From NCBI GenBank assembly GCA_022822205.1, contig JAJECC010000084.1, forward strand, positions 1 to 57,787: DNA of 57,787 nucleotides. The letters are read 5' to 3'. The translations under genes were made by a program, and so were the position numbers. This DNA is from Rhodospirillales bacterium. GTDB lineage: Bacteria > Pseudomonadota > Alphaproteobacteria > Rhodospirillales > UBA2165. Positions 8,312 to 17,168 of the stretch are shown here, in pieces (within the stretch, counting starts at the first letter, position 1; each line of letters begins with the position of its first letter). A model generated the notes under the pieces. It had not been told where the DNA came from and ran no database searches. It worked only from the letters and a program-made list of their open reading frames with translations.

Positions 8312-9628
8312 ATGATCATGGAAGGGGACGAAAACAGCGGCGCCGAGGGACGCATCGCCGTCCAGCCGTGGATGGAAACCGACGGCGTGAAGCGGGTCCT
8401 GGCGGCGATCACCGCCGACGGCAAGGAGGCGAGGTTCGTCGGCGGCTGTGTGCGCGATGCGTTGCTTGAACAGCTGGTGAAGGACGTGGATATCGCCACG
8501 CCGGAAACGCCGGACCGGGTGATGGAGCTGCTGGAAGCCGCCGGCATCAAGGCGCTGCCGACGGGCATCGAGCACGGCACGGTGACCGCAATCGTCGGCG
8601 ACGAGACATACCAGATTACCACCCTCCGGCGTGACGTGAGTACCGATGGGCGGCGGGCCACCGTCGCCTTCACCGAAGATTGGCGGGCCGATGCCGAGCG
8701 GCGCGACTTCACCTTCAATACCCTGTCGGCGACGCCCGACGGTATAGTCTACGACTATTTGAACGGCCTGCAGGACCTGAACAACCGGGTGATCAAGTTC
8801 GTCGGCCATGCCGGAGAGCGGATCGAGGAAGACCGCCTGCGGGTGCTGAGGTATTTCCGCTTCATCGGGACGCTGGGCATGCGGATCGGCCGCGCGGGCG
8901 ATCTGGAATCCTGCATTCAGGCCGCGCCGCGGCTGACCGAGCTCTCCGGCGAGCGCATCCGGGACGAGATAATGAAAATCCTGTCGAGCGAGATGCATGT
9001 CGACGCCGTTCGGATGATGCGGAATCACGGCATTCTCGAGCACATCCTGCCCGAGGTCGGCGAGCCGGCGGCATTGGCACGGCTAACATGGCTGGAGACC
9101 ACCGCCGCGGGCGTTGAGAGCGTGCAGCCGGACCCGATCCGCCGGTTGGCCTGCATTCTCGACACCGATGACGAGGGGGTCGAGGCTGTCTGCCAACATT
9201 TGGTGCTGACCAACAAGGAGAAGCGCCGGCTCAAGGCGCTCCACCGTCCGGGTTGGCGGGCGGATCCGGAGATCTCGGAGGCCGACTTCGAGCGGGTGCT
9301 GCAGCGCCTGGGCCCGGAGATCACCCTCGATCTTATTCTCATCGACTGGGCGCACAGCCTGGTCGAGGCGCCTCGGCCGCCCCGCGGCCATACCGGCAAG
9401 CGGCAGGCGCTGATCGCCAAGGCCGGGAGTTGGGAAGCCAAGGTATTCCCGCTGAACGGTCATGACGTGATGGCGCTTGGGATCGAGGAGGGGCCGGAAG
9501 TGTCCAGGCATTTGGATGCGGTCGAGGCCTGGTGGGAAGAGGGCGGGTTTACCGCCGGCCGGGCGGCCTGCCTCGCCCGTCTCAAGCGGGAGGTGGAAGA
9601 CTTGGCGGCACCTCCCGACCCGCCTTGA
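8312..9628 (+). CDS. cca: CCA tRNA nucleotidyltransferase
   Basis: A class II nucleotidyltransferase of the CCA-adding/poly(A) polymerase superfamily, about 438 residues. Motifs: 'FVGGCVRDALL', the catalytic 'KDVDIATPETP' (the two metal-binding Asp), and 'ERRDFTFNTLSA', followed by 'EDRLRVLRYFRF', typical of bacterial enzymes. It adds or repairs the 3' CCA end of tRNA. The frame is open far upstream through the NUDIX and DUF6111 genes, but protein-like sequence begins near 'MIMEGDENSG'. ATG at 8312 and ATG at 8318 are both possible; a TTG at 8291 overlapping the previous stop is less likely. The enzyme could instead act as a poly(A) polymerase, but context favours CCA addition. Confidence 0.9.
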   Translation: MIMEGDENSGAEGRIAVQPWMETDGVKRVLAAITADGKEARFVGGCVRDALLEQLVKDVDIATPETPDRVMELLEAAGIKALPTGIEHGTVTAIVGDETYQITTLRRDVSTDGRRATVAFTEDWRADAERRDFTFNTLSATPDGIVYDYLNGLQDLNNRVIKFVGHAGERIEEDRLRVLRYFRFIGTLGMRIGRAGDLESCIQAAPRLTELSGERIRDEIMKILSSEMHVDAVRMMRNHGILEHILPEVGEPAALARLTWLETTAAGVESVQPDPIRRLACILDTDDEGVEAVCQHLVLTNKEKRRLKALHRPGWRADPEISEADFERVLQRLGPEITLDLILIDWAHSLVEAPRPPRGHTGKRQALIAKAGSWEAKVFPLNGHDVMALGIEEGPEVSRHLDAVEAWWEEGGFTAGRAACLARLKREVEDLAAPPDPP

Positions 9629-9662
9629 GGGCGATGGCAAGGTATCTCTAATATACCGGCCC

Positions 9663-10355
9663 ATGTGCCCGAGATTTTCCCAAGCCAGCACCTGGCAGGA
9701 GGTCAGGAATTATTACGATCTGGTCGACGTCGGCTGGAACCTGCCGCTACGCTACAATATCAGGCCGACCGACCAGATCCCCGTCATCCGGAAGGGCGGC
9801 GCGGGCCGCGAGCTTGCCATGGCGACGTGGTGGCTGATTCCGCCCTGGGCGGACGCGCCCAACAACAAGTATCCCATGTTCAACGCCCGCTCCGAGAGCC
9901 TGCTGGACCGCAAGGCCTATGCCGAGCCGGCGCGCAACAAGCGCTGCCTGATCCCGATGACCGGCTGGTTCGAATTCCACCCGGAGGGCGGCATTCGCCA
10001 GCCCTATTACTTCTCGCTGAAAAGCTCGACCCGGTTCGCGGCCGCCGGTCTTTGGCAGGTCTCGGCCAGGGGGCCGGAGCCGGTGACGTCCTGCACCATG
10101 GTCACCGTCGACGGCAATCCGCTGATCGACCGGTACAATGCGAAGAACCGGATGCCGGCCCTGGTGCCCGAGGAAGCGTGGGATGCATGGCTCGACACCG
10201 AGGCGGTGTCGGCGGAGCATGCCGTCTCCAGGCTCGCAAGCTGGCCGGAAGAAGACATCACGGTCCACGCGGTGGACCGCAACGAACTCAAGAAGACCAC
10301 GAGCGACGGCCCGGCCTGCATTGAGCCGTGGCCGCCCGCGCCCGGCCGGGATTAG
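9663..10355 (+). CDS. SRAP/HMCES family protein, variant active site
   Basis: A 230-residue SOS-response-associated peptidase (SRAP, YedK/HMCES) family member. These proteins form a thiazolidine DNA-protein crosslink with abasic sites in single-stranded DNA through Cys2, which is exposed after removal of the initiator Met. Here the N-terminus is MCPRF rather than the common MCGRF, so Cys2 is kept. The Asn motif (FNARSES) and the Glu motif (TGWFEF) are also present. The segment that normally holds the catalytic His (IHDR/RMP-type) reads YNAKNRMPALV: His appears replaced by Lys. The start is fixed by the required Met-Cys at 9663. It lies 34 nt after cca and is convergent with the nitroreductase gene. 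Confidence 0.88.
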   Translation: MCPRFSQASTWQEVRNYYDLVDVGWNLPLRYNIRPTDQIPVIRKGGAGRELAMATWWLIPPWADAPNNKYPMFNARSESLLDRKAYAEPARNKRCLIPMTGWFEFHPEGGIRQPYYFSLKSSTRFAAAGLWQVSARGPEPVTSCTMVTVDGNPLIDRYNAKNRMPALVPEEAWDAWLDTEAVSAEHAVSRLASWPEEDITVHAVDRNELKKTTSDGPACIEPWPPAPGRD

Positions 10356-10361
10356 CCGCTA

Positions 10362-10385
10362 CGAAATCCCGCCAAAAGGATTTCG
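10362..10385. terminator. hairpin between convergent genes
   Basis: A perfect 8-bp stem, CGAAATCC at 10362-10369 and GGATTTCG at 10378-10385, with an 8-nt loop, in the 31-nt gap between two convergent stop codons. It could serve as a bidirectional terminator, but there is no clear T-tract on either side. Confidence 0.4.
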
Positions 10386-10386
10386 C

Positions 10387-11052
10387 CTACAATATCTCGC
10401 AGGCGGCGTCGAAGGGCAGGCGCGGATTGCGCTTGAAGATGGTGTTTTCGTCGCCCCGGCCGATGGAGCAGACGAACAGGGTCTTCACCGCGGTTCCGGC
10501 CCAGAACACCTCATCGCACATGGCCTTGTCCAGACCCTGCATGGGGCCGGTGTCATACCCCGCGGCCCGCACCGCCATCATGAAATAGGCGGCCTGGAGG
10601 GTCGCGTTCTGGGACGCCCAGTGGGGAATGAGGTCGGGGTTTTCCTTCATCCGGTTGGGAATGTCGTCGGGCCGGAACGGGGTCAGCTGCGGCTGCCTGT
10701 GGAAGAACTCATGGTCCATCCCGAAGATGGCGACCGCCGGGGCCTGCCTGGTCTTGGCCCGGTTGCGCTCGAACATGACAGGGGCGAATTTTTCCTTCGC
10801 TTCGGGCGACGTGATGAACTTGATCCGCAAGGGGCAGCAGTTGGCCGAGGTCGGCCCCATCTTGGCCAGATCGTAGATCGCCTTGAGGTCGTCTCCGGAG
10901 ATGGGCTCGTCCTTCCAGCCGTTGAAGCTGCGGGCCTCGCGAAACAATAAATCGAGGCCGTTGCCGTCGAGCGGGTTCGTCCGTTCCCTGGCATCGCGAA
11001 CGCTCTGCTGCGCGGCGAGATCGATTTCGTCTTTTTCCGGCGGTCCGGCCAT
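10387..11052 (-). CDS. nitroreductase family protein, RutE-like malonic semialdehyde reductase
   Basis: A 221-residue FMN-dependent nitroreductase-family protein. The stretches 'LLFREARSFNGWKDEPIS', 'LAKMGPTSANCCPLRIKF' and 'DKAMCDEVFW' match the RutE branch, which reduces malonic semialdehyde to 3-hydroxypropionate in the Rut pyrimidine-degradation pathway. No other rut gene is in the window, so the physiological substrate is open. The start is the ATG at 11052, preceded by AGGGGA with normal spacing; the frame upstream is open but not protein-like. Probably cytosolic and monocistronic. Confidence 0.87.
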   Translation of the reverse strand: MAGPPEKDEIDLAAQQSVRDARERTNPLDGNGLDLLFREARSFNGWKDEPISGDDLKAIYDLAKMGPTSANCCPLRIKFITSPEAKEKFAPVMFERNRAKTRQAPAVAIFGMDHEFFHRQPQLTPFRPDDIPNRMKENPDLIPHWASQNATLQAAYFMMAVRAAGYDTGPMQGLDKAMCDEVFWAGTAVKTLFVCSIGRGDENTIFKRNPRLPFDAACEIL

Positions 11053-11250
11053 GGGTCTGTCCCCTGAAACAATCTGAAAAAAATAACCAATGGCCGGACT
11101 GGGTAATCGCCGCGGGCGGTTTTGGCAAGTCCCCAGGGTTCGGGATAGGCGATGCCGCACGCGCATCACGTCCATCACGTCATTTCGGAACACCGGCCGG
11201 AACGGCCGCGCCATCCCGCTGACATCGGCCTGTTCCCGAACGCCCGGCTA

Positions 11251-11321
11251 TTCCTTCGGCCAGGAGGGCTTATTTTTCCTTTGGCCAGGAGGGCTTATTG
11301 TTCCTTCGGCCAGGAGGCCAG
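11251..11321. repeat. 25-bp tandem repeat, three copies, at hemF 3' end
   Basis: Three head-to-tail copies with an exact 25-bp period begin at 11251, 11276 and 11301 (TTCCTTCGGCCAGGAGGGCT...; the third copy stops matching near 11321). On the minus strand each copy can encode the final Ser-Trp-Pro-Lys-Glu of HemF. The third (rightmost) copy holds the end of the real hemF frame, with its stop codon falling at the end of copy 2 at 11295-11297. Copies differ by one or two bases. This looks like recent slippage duplication downstream of the stop. Confidence 0.9.
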
Positions 11322-12161
11322 GGGCGGCAGGGACATGAGAATGGCCCGGGTATTGCCGCCGGTCATCAGGCCGAATTTGGTGCCCCGGTCGTAGACCAGG
11401 TTGAACTCGGCATAGCGGCCCCGCTTTACCAACTGGGCTTGGCGGTCTTCGTCGGTCCAGCTCTCATTCATGTGCCGGGCGACCAGCTCCGGGTAGATGT
11501 CACGGAAGGCGCCGCCCACGTCCCGGGTGAAGGCGAAGTCGGCCTCCCAGTCTCCCGTATCCAGGTAGTCGAAAAAGATGCCGCCGACGCCCCGGGCCTC
11601 GCCCCGGTGGGGAATGAAGAAATAGTCGTCGCACCACTTCTTGAACTTGTCGTAGTCGCCGGGGGGATGGGCATCGCAGGCCGCCTTGAAGGCGCCGTGG
11701 AAATCCCGGGTGTCCCGATCGATGGGAAACACCGGCGTCAGATCACCGCCGCCGCCGAACCAGGATTTCGTGGTGACGATCATCCGCGTATTCATATGGG
11801 CGGCCGGCACCTTCGGGTTCATCGGGTGCGCAACCAGGGAGATGCCCGAAGCCCAGAACCGCGGGTCTTCTTCGGCGCCGGGAATCTGTTCGCGGAACTT
11901 CTCGGAAAATTCGCCGAACACGGTGGAGATGTTGACCCCCACCTTCTCGAACACCCGGCCGGTCATCACCGACATGACGCCGCCGCCGCCTTCGGGCCGG
12001 TCCCAGGGCGTTCGTTCAAATCGCCCGGGTGGCGAGGCGTCCGTGCCGTTCGGCCCTTCGGTTTCGTCCTCCAGCTTTTCGTAGCTGGCACAGATTCGGT
12101 CGCGCAGGGATGCGAACCACCGCGATGCTTCCGCTTTGCGGGTTTCCAGTTCGCCGGTCAT
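11295..12161 (-). CDS. hemF: oxygen-dependent coproporphyrinogen III oxidase
   Basis: Aerobic coproporphyrinogen III oxidase, 288 residues, converting coproporphyrinogen III to protoporphyrinogen IX in heme synthesis. Typical HemF stretches are '[20 protein letters not shown]', '[17 protein letters not shown]' with the catalytic-region His, '[13 protein letters not shown]', '[18 protein letters not shown]' and '[16 protein letters not shown]'. A strong AGGGAGGGG ribosome-binding site precedes the ATG. It lies 16 nt after the trmL stop on the same strand. The location beside the cytochrome bc1 genes fits a heme-demand context, although those genes are divergent. The 3' end carries a 25-bp tandem repeat. 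Confidence 0.96.
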   Translation of the reverse strand: MTGELETRKAEASRWFASLRDRICASYEKLEDETEGPNGTDASPPGRFERTPWDRPEGGGGVMSVMTGRVFEKVGVNISTVFGEFSEKFREQIPGAEEDPRFWASGISLVAHPMNPKVPAAHMNTRMIVTTKSWFGGGGDLTPVFPIDRDTRDFHGAFKAACDAHPPGDYDKFKKWCDDYFFIPHRGEARGVGGIFFDYLDTGDWEADFAFTRDVGGAFRDIYPELVARHMNESWTDEDRQAQLVKRGRYAEFNLVYDRGTKFGLMTGGNTRAILMSLPPLASWPKEQ

Positions 12162-12177
12162 TCGCCGCCCCTCCCTG

Positions 12178-12645
12178 TCATTCGCCGTCCGCCGGCAGCA
12201 GATTCGTCTGCCGCAGCGCCTCGCCTATCACCATGGCGGCGGCGACCGCAACGTTCAAGGACCGGGCGTTGCCGGCCATGGGAATTCGAATGCGGGCATC
12301 AGCGGATTGATGAACCTCCGGCGGCACGCCGGCGCTCTCCCGTCCCAGCAGCAATATGTCCGAGGTTCGGAAATTGAACCCGGCATAGGAAGGCTCGGCG
12401 GATGTCGTCAGCAGCACCAGACGCCGCCCGCTTTCCCGTGCCTGGCGCTCGAACGCCGTCCAGTTCGGGTGCCGTACCAGCTCGGCGGCGTCCAAATAGT
12501 CCATGCCGGCGCGGCGGAGCCGTTTGTCGTCCAGCACAAAGCCCGCCGGCTCGATCAGATCAATGCCGATGCCGAGGCAGGCGCCGAGCCGCAATACGGC
12601 ACCGGTATTGCCTGGGATATCGGGCTCGAAGAGGGCTAGTCGCAT
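12178..12645 (-). CDS. trmL: tRNA (cytidine/uridine-34 2'-O)-methyltransferase TrmL
   Basis: A minimal SPOUT methyltransferase of 155 residues, the usual TrmL/YibK length. It contains '[21 protein letters not shown]', the knot motifs '[14 protein letters not shown]' and '[20 protein letters not shown]'. TrmL methylates the wobble nucleotide of certain tRNA-Leu isoacceptors. The gene is divergent from petA across a 315-bp gap and is followed by hemF on the same strand. Confidence 0.93.
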   Translation of the reverse strand: MRLALFEPDIPGNTGAVLRLGACLGIGIDLIEPAGFVLDDKRLRRAGMDYLDAAELVRHPNWTAFERQARESGRRLVLLTTSAEPSYAGFNFRTSDILLLGRESAGVPPEVHQSADARIRIPMAGNARSLNVAVAAAMVIGEALRQTNLLPADGE

Positions 12646-12960
12646 GGAATTGGTCGGGCCTGAATTACGCTAGGTTTTCCGCCGATTAGTCGCAAAAAAA
12701 CGGCGGGAATTATGCTTTCCACGGCGGAGAATCTGCATTATATCAGAGGCCAAGTTCCTACCATGAGGTTGGTCAGCAATTGCATGATCTTAGCCCGGAA
12801 ACCGACGGTACGGGGAGCGCTGTGGGAGAGGGAGCAGCATCACAATCGTCGGGGACCCGGGTGAAATTCCACGATCGAGCACCAACATATCTCAAATAAC
12901 CCCGGTTTTGGTTGAGACGACCCCGCAACGAGCCGAGAACGGACGCAAAAGGACACGAAT
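12646..12960. other. divergent intergenic region trmL / petA
   Basis: A 315-bp gap between divergent trmL and petA that must hold promoters for both. CCGCCG at 12679-12684 can pair with CGGCGG at 12701-12706 around a T/A-rich loop with seven consecutive A. An AT-rich stretch (CATTATATC near 12735) could be a -10 element, but I cannot assign a convincing -35. An AAAGGA ribosome-binding site precedes the petA ATG. I see no gene here. Confidence 0.5.
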
Positions 12961-13521
12961 ATGGCTGATACGAGCACAACGACCGCAGAGGGTCATGAAC
13001 ACGAGGAGGATCGCCGCGATTTTCTTCTGACATCGACCATCGTTGTGGGCGCTGCGGGTGTCGCGCTGGCGGCCTGGCCGTTCATCGATTTCATGAACCC
13101 GTCGGCCGATGTGCTGGCGCTGGCCAGTCTGGAGTTTGATCTGTCCTCCATGGAGCCGGGCCAGGCCGTTACGGTGACTTGGCGCAACAAGCCGGTCTTC
13201 ATCCGCCGTCGGACCGCGGCCGAAATCGATGAGGCGAAGAAAGTGCCGCTGTCCGATCTGAAAGATCCGCAGGCCGATGCCGACCGGGTCAAGGAGGGCA
13301 AGGATGAGTGGCTGGTGATGATCGGCATCTGCACCCATTTGGGCTGTATTCCGGCGGGCCAGAAGGTGACGGATTCGAAGGGCGAGTTCGGCGGCTGGTT
13401 TTGCCCGTGCCACGGCTCGCACTACGACACGTCCGGGCGCATTCGCAAGGGGCCGGCGCCCAGAAACCTGGAGATTCCGCCCTACGCCTTTACCAACGAT
13501 ACGACCGTTAGAATCGGTTAG
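12961..13521 (+). CDS. petA: ubiquinol-cytochrome c reductase iron-sulfur subunit (Rieske)
   Basis: Rieske subunit of the cytochrome bc1 complex, 186 residues. A twin-Arg-like '[20 protein letters not shown]' signal-anchor lies near residues 18-38. The 2Fe-2S motifs are box 1 CTHLGC and box 2 CPCHGSHYD, each with the required Cys and His, and the Pro-loop '[12 protein letters not shown]' follows. It accepts electrons from ubiquinol at the Qo site and passes them to cytochrome c1. First gene of petABC; the petB ribosome-binding site AGGAG overlaps its stop codon. Confidence 0.97.
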   Translation: MADTSTTTAEGHEHEEDRRDFLLTSTIVVGAAGVALAAWPFIDFMNPSADVLALASLEFDLSSMEPGQAVTVTWRNKPVFIRRRTAAEIDEAKKVPLSDLKDPQADADRVKEGKDEWLVMIGICTHLGCIPAGQKVTDSKGEFGGWFCPCHGSHYDTSGRIRKGPAPRNLEIPPYAFTNDTTVRIG

Positions 13522-13532
13522 GAGATCCACCC

Positions 13533-14825
13533 ATGAGCGCAGCCCCAGAATGGAAAAATCCGGTCGTTAAGTGGATCGACCATCGTCTTCCGGTCTTTAC
13601 GTTCACCCATCACAGCCTCATCGACTATCCGACGCCCAGGAACCTGAATTACTGGTGGAACTTCGGCTCGCTGGCCGGCGTCGTCCTGGTGATCCTGATC
13701 GGCACCGGACTGTTTCTGGCGATGCACTACAATCCCAGTGTCGATCATGCCTTCGACTCGGTCGAACGGATCATGCGCGACGTGAACTACGGCTGGCTGA
13801 TGCGGTACATGCATGCCAACGGCGCCTCCATGTTCTTCCTGGTGGTCTACATCCATATGTTCCGGGCGCTGTATTACGGCTCATACCGGGCGCCCCGCGA
13901 GGTGCTGTGGTTCATCGGCCTGTTCATTTTCCTTGCCATGATGGCGACGGCCTTCGTCGGCTACACCCTGCCCTGGGGTCAGATGAGCTTCTGGGGCGCC
14001 ACGGTGATCACCAACCTGTTCTCGGTGGTCCCGTTCTTCGGCGATGCCATCGTGCAGTGGCTGTTGGGCGGCTTCGCGGTCGACAATCCGACATTGAACC
14101 GTTTCTTCGCCTTTCACTTCCTGTTGCCCTTCGTGATCTTCGGGCTGGTGTTCCTGCACCTCTGGGCCCTGCACGTGCACAAGTCGAACAATCCGCTGGG
14201 CGTGGATATCAAGACGGACGGAGATACGATTCCCTTCCATCCCTACTACACCGCGAAGGACGCCTTCGGGCTCGGGGTATTCCTGATCTTCTATTTTGCC
14301 TTCGCTTTCTTCGCGCCGAACTATCTGGGCCACCCGGACAACTATATCCCGGCCAATGCGCTGGTGACTCCGCCGGAGATCGTGCCCGAATGGTATTTCC
14401 TGCCGTTCTACGCGATCCTGCGCGCGGTGCCCGACAACTTCATCGACATCTGGGGCATCCTGCCGATCCTCGTGACCGCGAAGACGGCCGGCGTGATCCT
14501 GATGTTTGCCTCGATCATCGTGCTGTTCTTCCTGCCCTGGCTTGACCGCAGCCCGGTCCGGAGTGCCAAGTTCCGGCCCATCTACAAGCAGCTTTACTGG
14601 CTGTTCCTGGCCGATTGCATCGTCCTGGGCTGGGTCGGCGCCAATCCGCCGGAGGGCACCATGCTGGTCATTGGCCGCATAGCGACGCTCTATTACTTCG
14701 TCCATCTGCTGGTCTTCATGCCGTTGCTGTCCAGGTACGAGAAGACGCGGCCGCTGCCGGACAGTATCAGTGCGGCTGTGACGCCTCAGGGGTCGTCCCA
14801 GAGCGCTCAAGCGCAGGGAGCGTAA
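13533..14825 (+). CDS. petB: cytochrome b of the bc1 complex
   Basis: Cytochrome b, 430 residues, with the eight-helix layout of alphaproteobacterial bc1. The heme-binding His pairs lie in helices B and D ('[19 protein letters not shown]' and '[15 protein letters not shown]'), and the Qo-site PEWY motif is present in '[15 protein letters not shown]'. It carries both hemes and the two quinone sites. It lies 11 nt after petA and 4 nt before petC. The C-terminal tail after helix H is hydrophilic and rich in Ser/Gln/Ala. Confidence 0.97.
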   Translation: MSAAPEWKNPVVKWIDHRLPVFTFTHHSLIDYPTPRNLNYWWNFGSLAGVVLVILIGTGLFLAMHYNPSVDHAFDSVERIMRDVNYGWLMRYMHANGASMFFLVVYIHMFRALYYGSYRAPREVLWFIGLFIFLAMMATAFVGYTLPWGQMSFWGATVITNLFSVVPFFGDAIVQWLLGGFAVDNPTLNRFFAFHFLLPFVIFGLVFLHLWALHVHKSNNPLGVDIKTDGDTIPFHPYYTAKDAFGLGVFLIFYFAFAFFAPNYLGHPDNYIPANALVTPPEIVPEWYFLPFYAILRAVPDNFIDIWGILPILVTAKTAGVILMFASIIVLFFLPWLDRSPVRSAKFRPIYKQLYWLFLADCIVLGWVGANPPEGTMLVIGRIATLYYFVHLLVFMPLLSRYEKTRPLPDSISAAVTPQGSSQSAQAQGA

Positions 14826-14829
14826 AGAG

Positions 14830-15612
14830 ATGATCCGGACATTTAAGAGAATTGCCGTCGCCGCAGCCCTTCTCGCCGCGTTCTCGGTTTCGGACGTTTC
14901 AACGTCCCGGGCCGCGAGTAAGGCGACCCCGCCGCCGCCGCAGGACTGGTCCTTCTCGGGCGTCTTCGGCACCTTCGATCGCGCTCAGCTCCAACGCGGA
15001 TATCTGGTATATCGCGAGGTCTGTGCGGCCTGCCATTCCATGAAGCAGGTCTATTTCCGGCATCTGGTGGACATCGGCCTGTCGGAAAACGCGATCAAGG
15101 CGATCGCGGCCGAGTTCGAGGTGGCCGGCGAGCCCGACGAGGACGGTGAGCCCACGGAACGCCCGGCCCGGCTTTTCGACCGGCTTCCAAGCCCGTATGC
15201 CAACGACAACGAGGCGCGCTCGGCCAACAACGGCGCGCTGCCGCCCGATCTGTCGCTGATTGCCAAGTCGCGCGTCGGCGGGGCCGACTACATTCATGCG
15301 CTGCTGACCGGGTATTTGGAGAAGGCGCCGGCGGGCGTCACCATGGGCGAGGGCATGAACTACAACACCTATTTCGCCGCCAATCAGATTGCCATGGCGC
15401 CGCCGTTGGCCGAGGACGGGGTCGAGTACGAAGACGGCACCAAGGCCAGCGTCGATCAGCAGGCCCGCGACGTTGCCGCCTTCATGACCTGGGCGGCGGA
15501 GCCCGAGATGGAAGAGCGCAAGCGGATGGGGATCAAAGTGCTGTTGTTCCTGATCATCCTGACCGCCATGCTCTACGCGGTGAAGCGCCGGGTCTGGTCC
15601 GACCTGCACTGA
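14830..15612 (+). CDS. petC: cytochrome c1 of the bc1 complex
   Basis: Cytochrome c1, 260 residues. An N-terminal signal peptide ends near 'STSRAA'. The c-type heme motif is CAACH, the distal region 'IAMAPPLAEDGV' supplies the likely Met ligand, and a single C-terminal anchor 'IKVLLFLIILTAMLYAV' is followed by a basic tail. It transfers electrons from the Rieske centre to cytochrome c. Unlike the Bradyrhizobium-type fbcH fusion, petB and petC are separate genes here. Confidence 0.96.
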   Translation: MIRTFKRIAVAAALLAAFSVSDVSTSRAASKATPPPPQDWSFSGVFGTFDRAQLQRGYLVYREVCAACHSMKQVYFRHLVDIGLSENAIKAIAAEFEVAGEPDEDGEPTERPARLFDRLPSPYANDNEARSANNGALPPDLSLIAKSRVGGADYIHALLTGYLEKAPAGVTMGEGMNYNTYFAANQIAMAPPLAEDGVEYEDGTKASVDQQARDVAAFMTWAAEPEMEERKRMGIKVLLFLIILTAMLYAVKRRVWSDLH

Positions 15613-15620
15613 ACGAAATT

Positions 15621-15639
15621 GGCCGCGGCGACCGCGGCC
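15621..15639. terminator. strong GC hairpin after petC
   Basis: GGCCGCGG (15621-15628), 3-nt loop CGA, CCGCGGCC (15632-15639): a perfect 8-bp stem directly after the petC stop. There is no T-run, so it may stabilise the pet mRNA 3' end or reduce read-through rather than act as a classical intrinsic terminator. Confidence 0.5.
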
Positions 15640-15663
15640 GCCAATATTCGGGAGAGGTGAGGG

Positions 15664-16245
15664 ATGCGGTTGCTCCGTATTGTCGGCCTTCTGGTGGCTT
15701 TGTTCGCTTTCGCAGGCGCCGGTGACGCACTGGCGCAGGGAAAGCCCAAGGTAAAGTTCATCACCAGCCTCGGCGAATTCATTGTTGAATTGGAACCGGA
15801 AAAAGCGCCCGGGACGGTGGAGAATTTTCTCGGTTACGTCCGAGACGGCCATTACACCGGCACCATTTTTCACCGGGTGATTCCGGGCTTCGTCGTGCAA
15901 GGCGGCGGATTCAGCCGGGAATACCGGCGCCGCCGCACCGGCGCGCCGATCCGGAACGAGGCGGATACGGGTCTCTCCAATGAACGCGGCACCATCGCCA
16001 TGGCGCGGACGTCCGATCCTCATTCGGCGACCGACCAGTTCTATATCAATATCAGGCTCAACAAGGGCCTCGACCACACCGCCAAAACCCGCAATGGCTG
16101 GGGCTATACGGCGTTTGGCCGGGTCATCGACGGGATGCGCATCATCAGCCGGATATCCCGGGTCGAGCGGGGGCCGGGCGGCCCGTTCCGCCAGGATGTG
16201 CCTCGGACCCCGGTGGTCATCGAGAAGGCCGAAATCATCAACTAA
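15664..16245 (+). CDS. secreted cyclophilin-type peptidyl-prolyl isomerase
   Basis: A 193-residue cyclophilin with an N-terminal signal peptide (hydrophobic segment near residues 5-20, likely cleavage after 'ALA'), so probably periplasmic. The core motifs 'TIFHRVIPGFVVQGGGF', 'GTIAMARTSDPHSATDQFYI' and 'GYTAFGRVIDGM' are intact. It catalyses proline cis-trans isomerisation in exported proteins. It follows petC after a hairpin and precedes mtnP on the same strand. A GGGAGAGG ribosome-binding site lies just upstream. Confidence 0.93.
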   Translation: MRLLRIVGLLVALFAFAGAGDALAQGKPKVKFITSLGEFIVELEPEKAPGTVENFLGYVRDGHYTGTIFHRVIPGFVVQGGGFSREYRRRRTGAPIRNEADTGLSNERGTIAMARTSDPHSATDQFYINIRLNKGLDHTAKTRNGWGYTAFGRVIDGMRIISRISRVERGPGGPFRQDVPRTPVVIEKAEIIN

Positions 16246-16277
16246 TTTTGGCCCTAATCGGGGCGGGGGAGGCAGAC

Positions 16278-17165
16278 ATGACAGCACCGGGCACCCCTCC
16301 GGTTATCGGGATCATCGGCGGCAGCGGCCTCTACGGGATCGATGGCCTGACCAACACCAGATGGGAGAAGATCGAGAGCCCGTTCGGCGAACCGTCGGAT
16401 GAATTGCTGTTCGGCGAACTGGACGGATTGCGGCTGGTATTTCTGCCGCGCCATGGCCGCGGCCACCGCATTCCCCCCTCCGAGCTCAATTTTCGCGCCA
16501 ACATCGATGCGCTGAAGCGGGCCGGCGTCACTGAAATTCTGTCCCTGTCGGCCTGCGGGTCGTTCAAGGAGGAGCTGCCGCCCGGCACTTTCGTTATCGT
16601 CGATCAGTTCATCGACCGCACCTTCGCGCGCGTGAAATCCTTCTTCGGCACCGGAATGGTCGCCCATGTGGAGTTCGGCCATCCGGCCTGCGCCCGGCTG
16701 GGTGACGCGCTGGAAGAGAGCTGCAAGGCGCTGGACATCCCGATGCAACGGGGCGGCACCTATCTCATCATGGAGGGTCCGCAATTCTCGACCCTCGCCG
16801 AGAGCGAGCTTTACCGGTCGTGGGGCTGCGACGTCATCGGCATGACCAATATGCCGGAGGCCAAGCTCGCCCGGGAGGCCGAACTCTGCTACGCCACCGT
16901 CGCCATGGTCACCGATTACGATTGCTGGCATCCGGACCACGACAACGTGACCGTCGACGGGATCATCGCGGTATTGCTGGACAACGCCGACAAGGCCAAG
17001 TCGCTGGTCAGGGATGTGGCGCCCCGGCTCGGGGGCCGGACCGAGAGCTGTCCATACGGGCATCACACCGCCCTGGAGAACGCACTCATTACCGCGCCCG
17101 AGGCCCGCGACCCCGCGGCGCTCGCCAAGCTCGACGCGGTGGCGGGCCGGGTGTTGGGTGCCTAG
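16278..17165 (+). CDS. mtnP: S-methyl-5'-thioadenosine phosphorylase
   Basis: MTA phosphorylase of the purine nucleoside phosphorylase family, about 295 residues, splitting methylthioadenosine to adenine and methylthioribose-1-phosphate. Motifs: 'GIIGGSGLYGIDGL', 'LPRHGRGHRIPPSELNFRAN', 'GTYLIMEGPQFSTLAESE' and 'GMTNMPEAKLAREAELCYAT'. The ATG at 16278 follows a GGGGGAGG ribosome-binding site; an in-frame start at 16248 would give a non-homologous extension. It is 3 nt upstream of mtnA, the next enzyme of the methionine-salvage pathway. Confidence 0.95.
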   Translation: MTAPGTPPVIGIIGGSGLYGIDGLTNTRWEKIESPFGEPSDELLFGELDGLRLVFLPRHGRGHRIPPSELNFRANIDALKRAGVTEILSLSACGSFKEELPPGTFVIVDQFIDRTFARVKSFFGTGMVAHVEFGHPACARLGDALEESCKALDIPMQRGGTYLIMEGPQFSTLAESELYRSWGCDVIGMTNMPEAKLAREAELCYATVAMVTDYDCWHPDHDNVTVDGIIAVLLDNADKAKSLVRDVAPRLGGRTESCPYGHHTALENALITAPEARDPAALAKLDAVAGRVLGA

Positions 17166-17168
17166 CCG

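Noticed and set aside
12773-13033. Minus-strand small frames upstream of petA
   Set aside because: They overlap the petA 5' end and promoter region and show no conserved features.
14899-16287. 462-codon minus-strand frame across petC and the cyclophilin gene
   Set aside because: Both plus-strand genes are certain; the frame has shadow composition.
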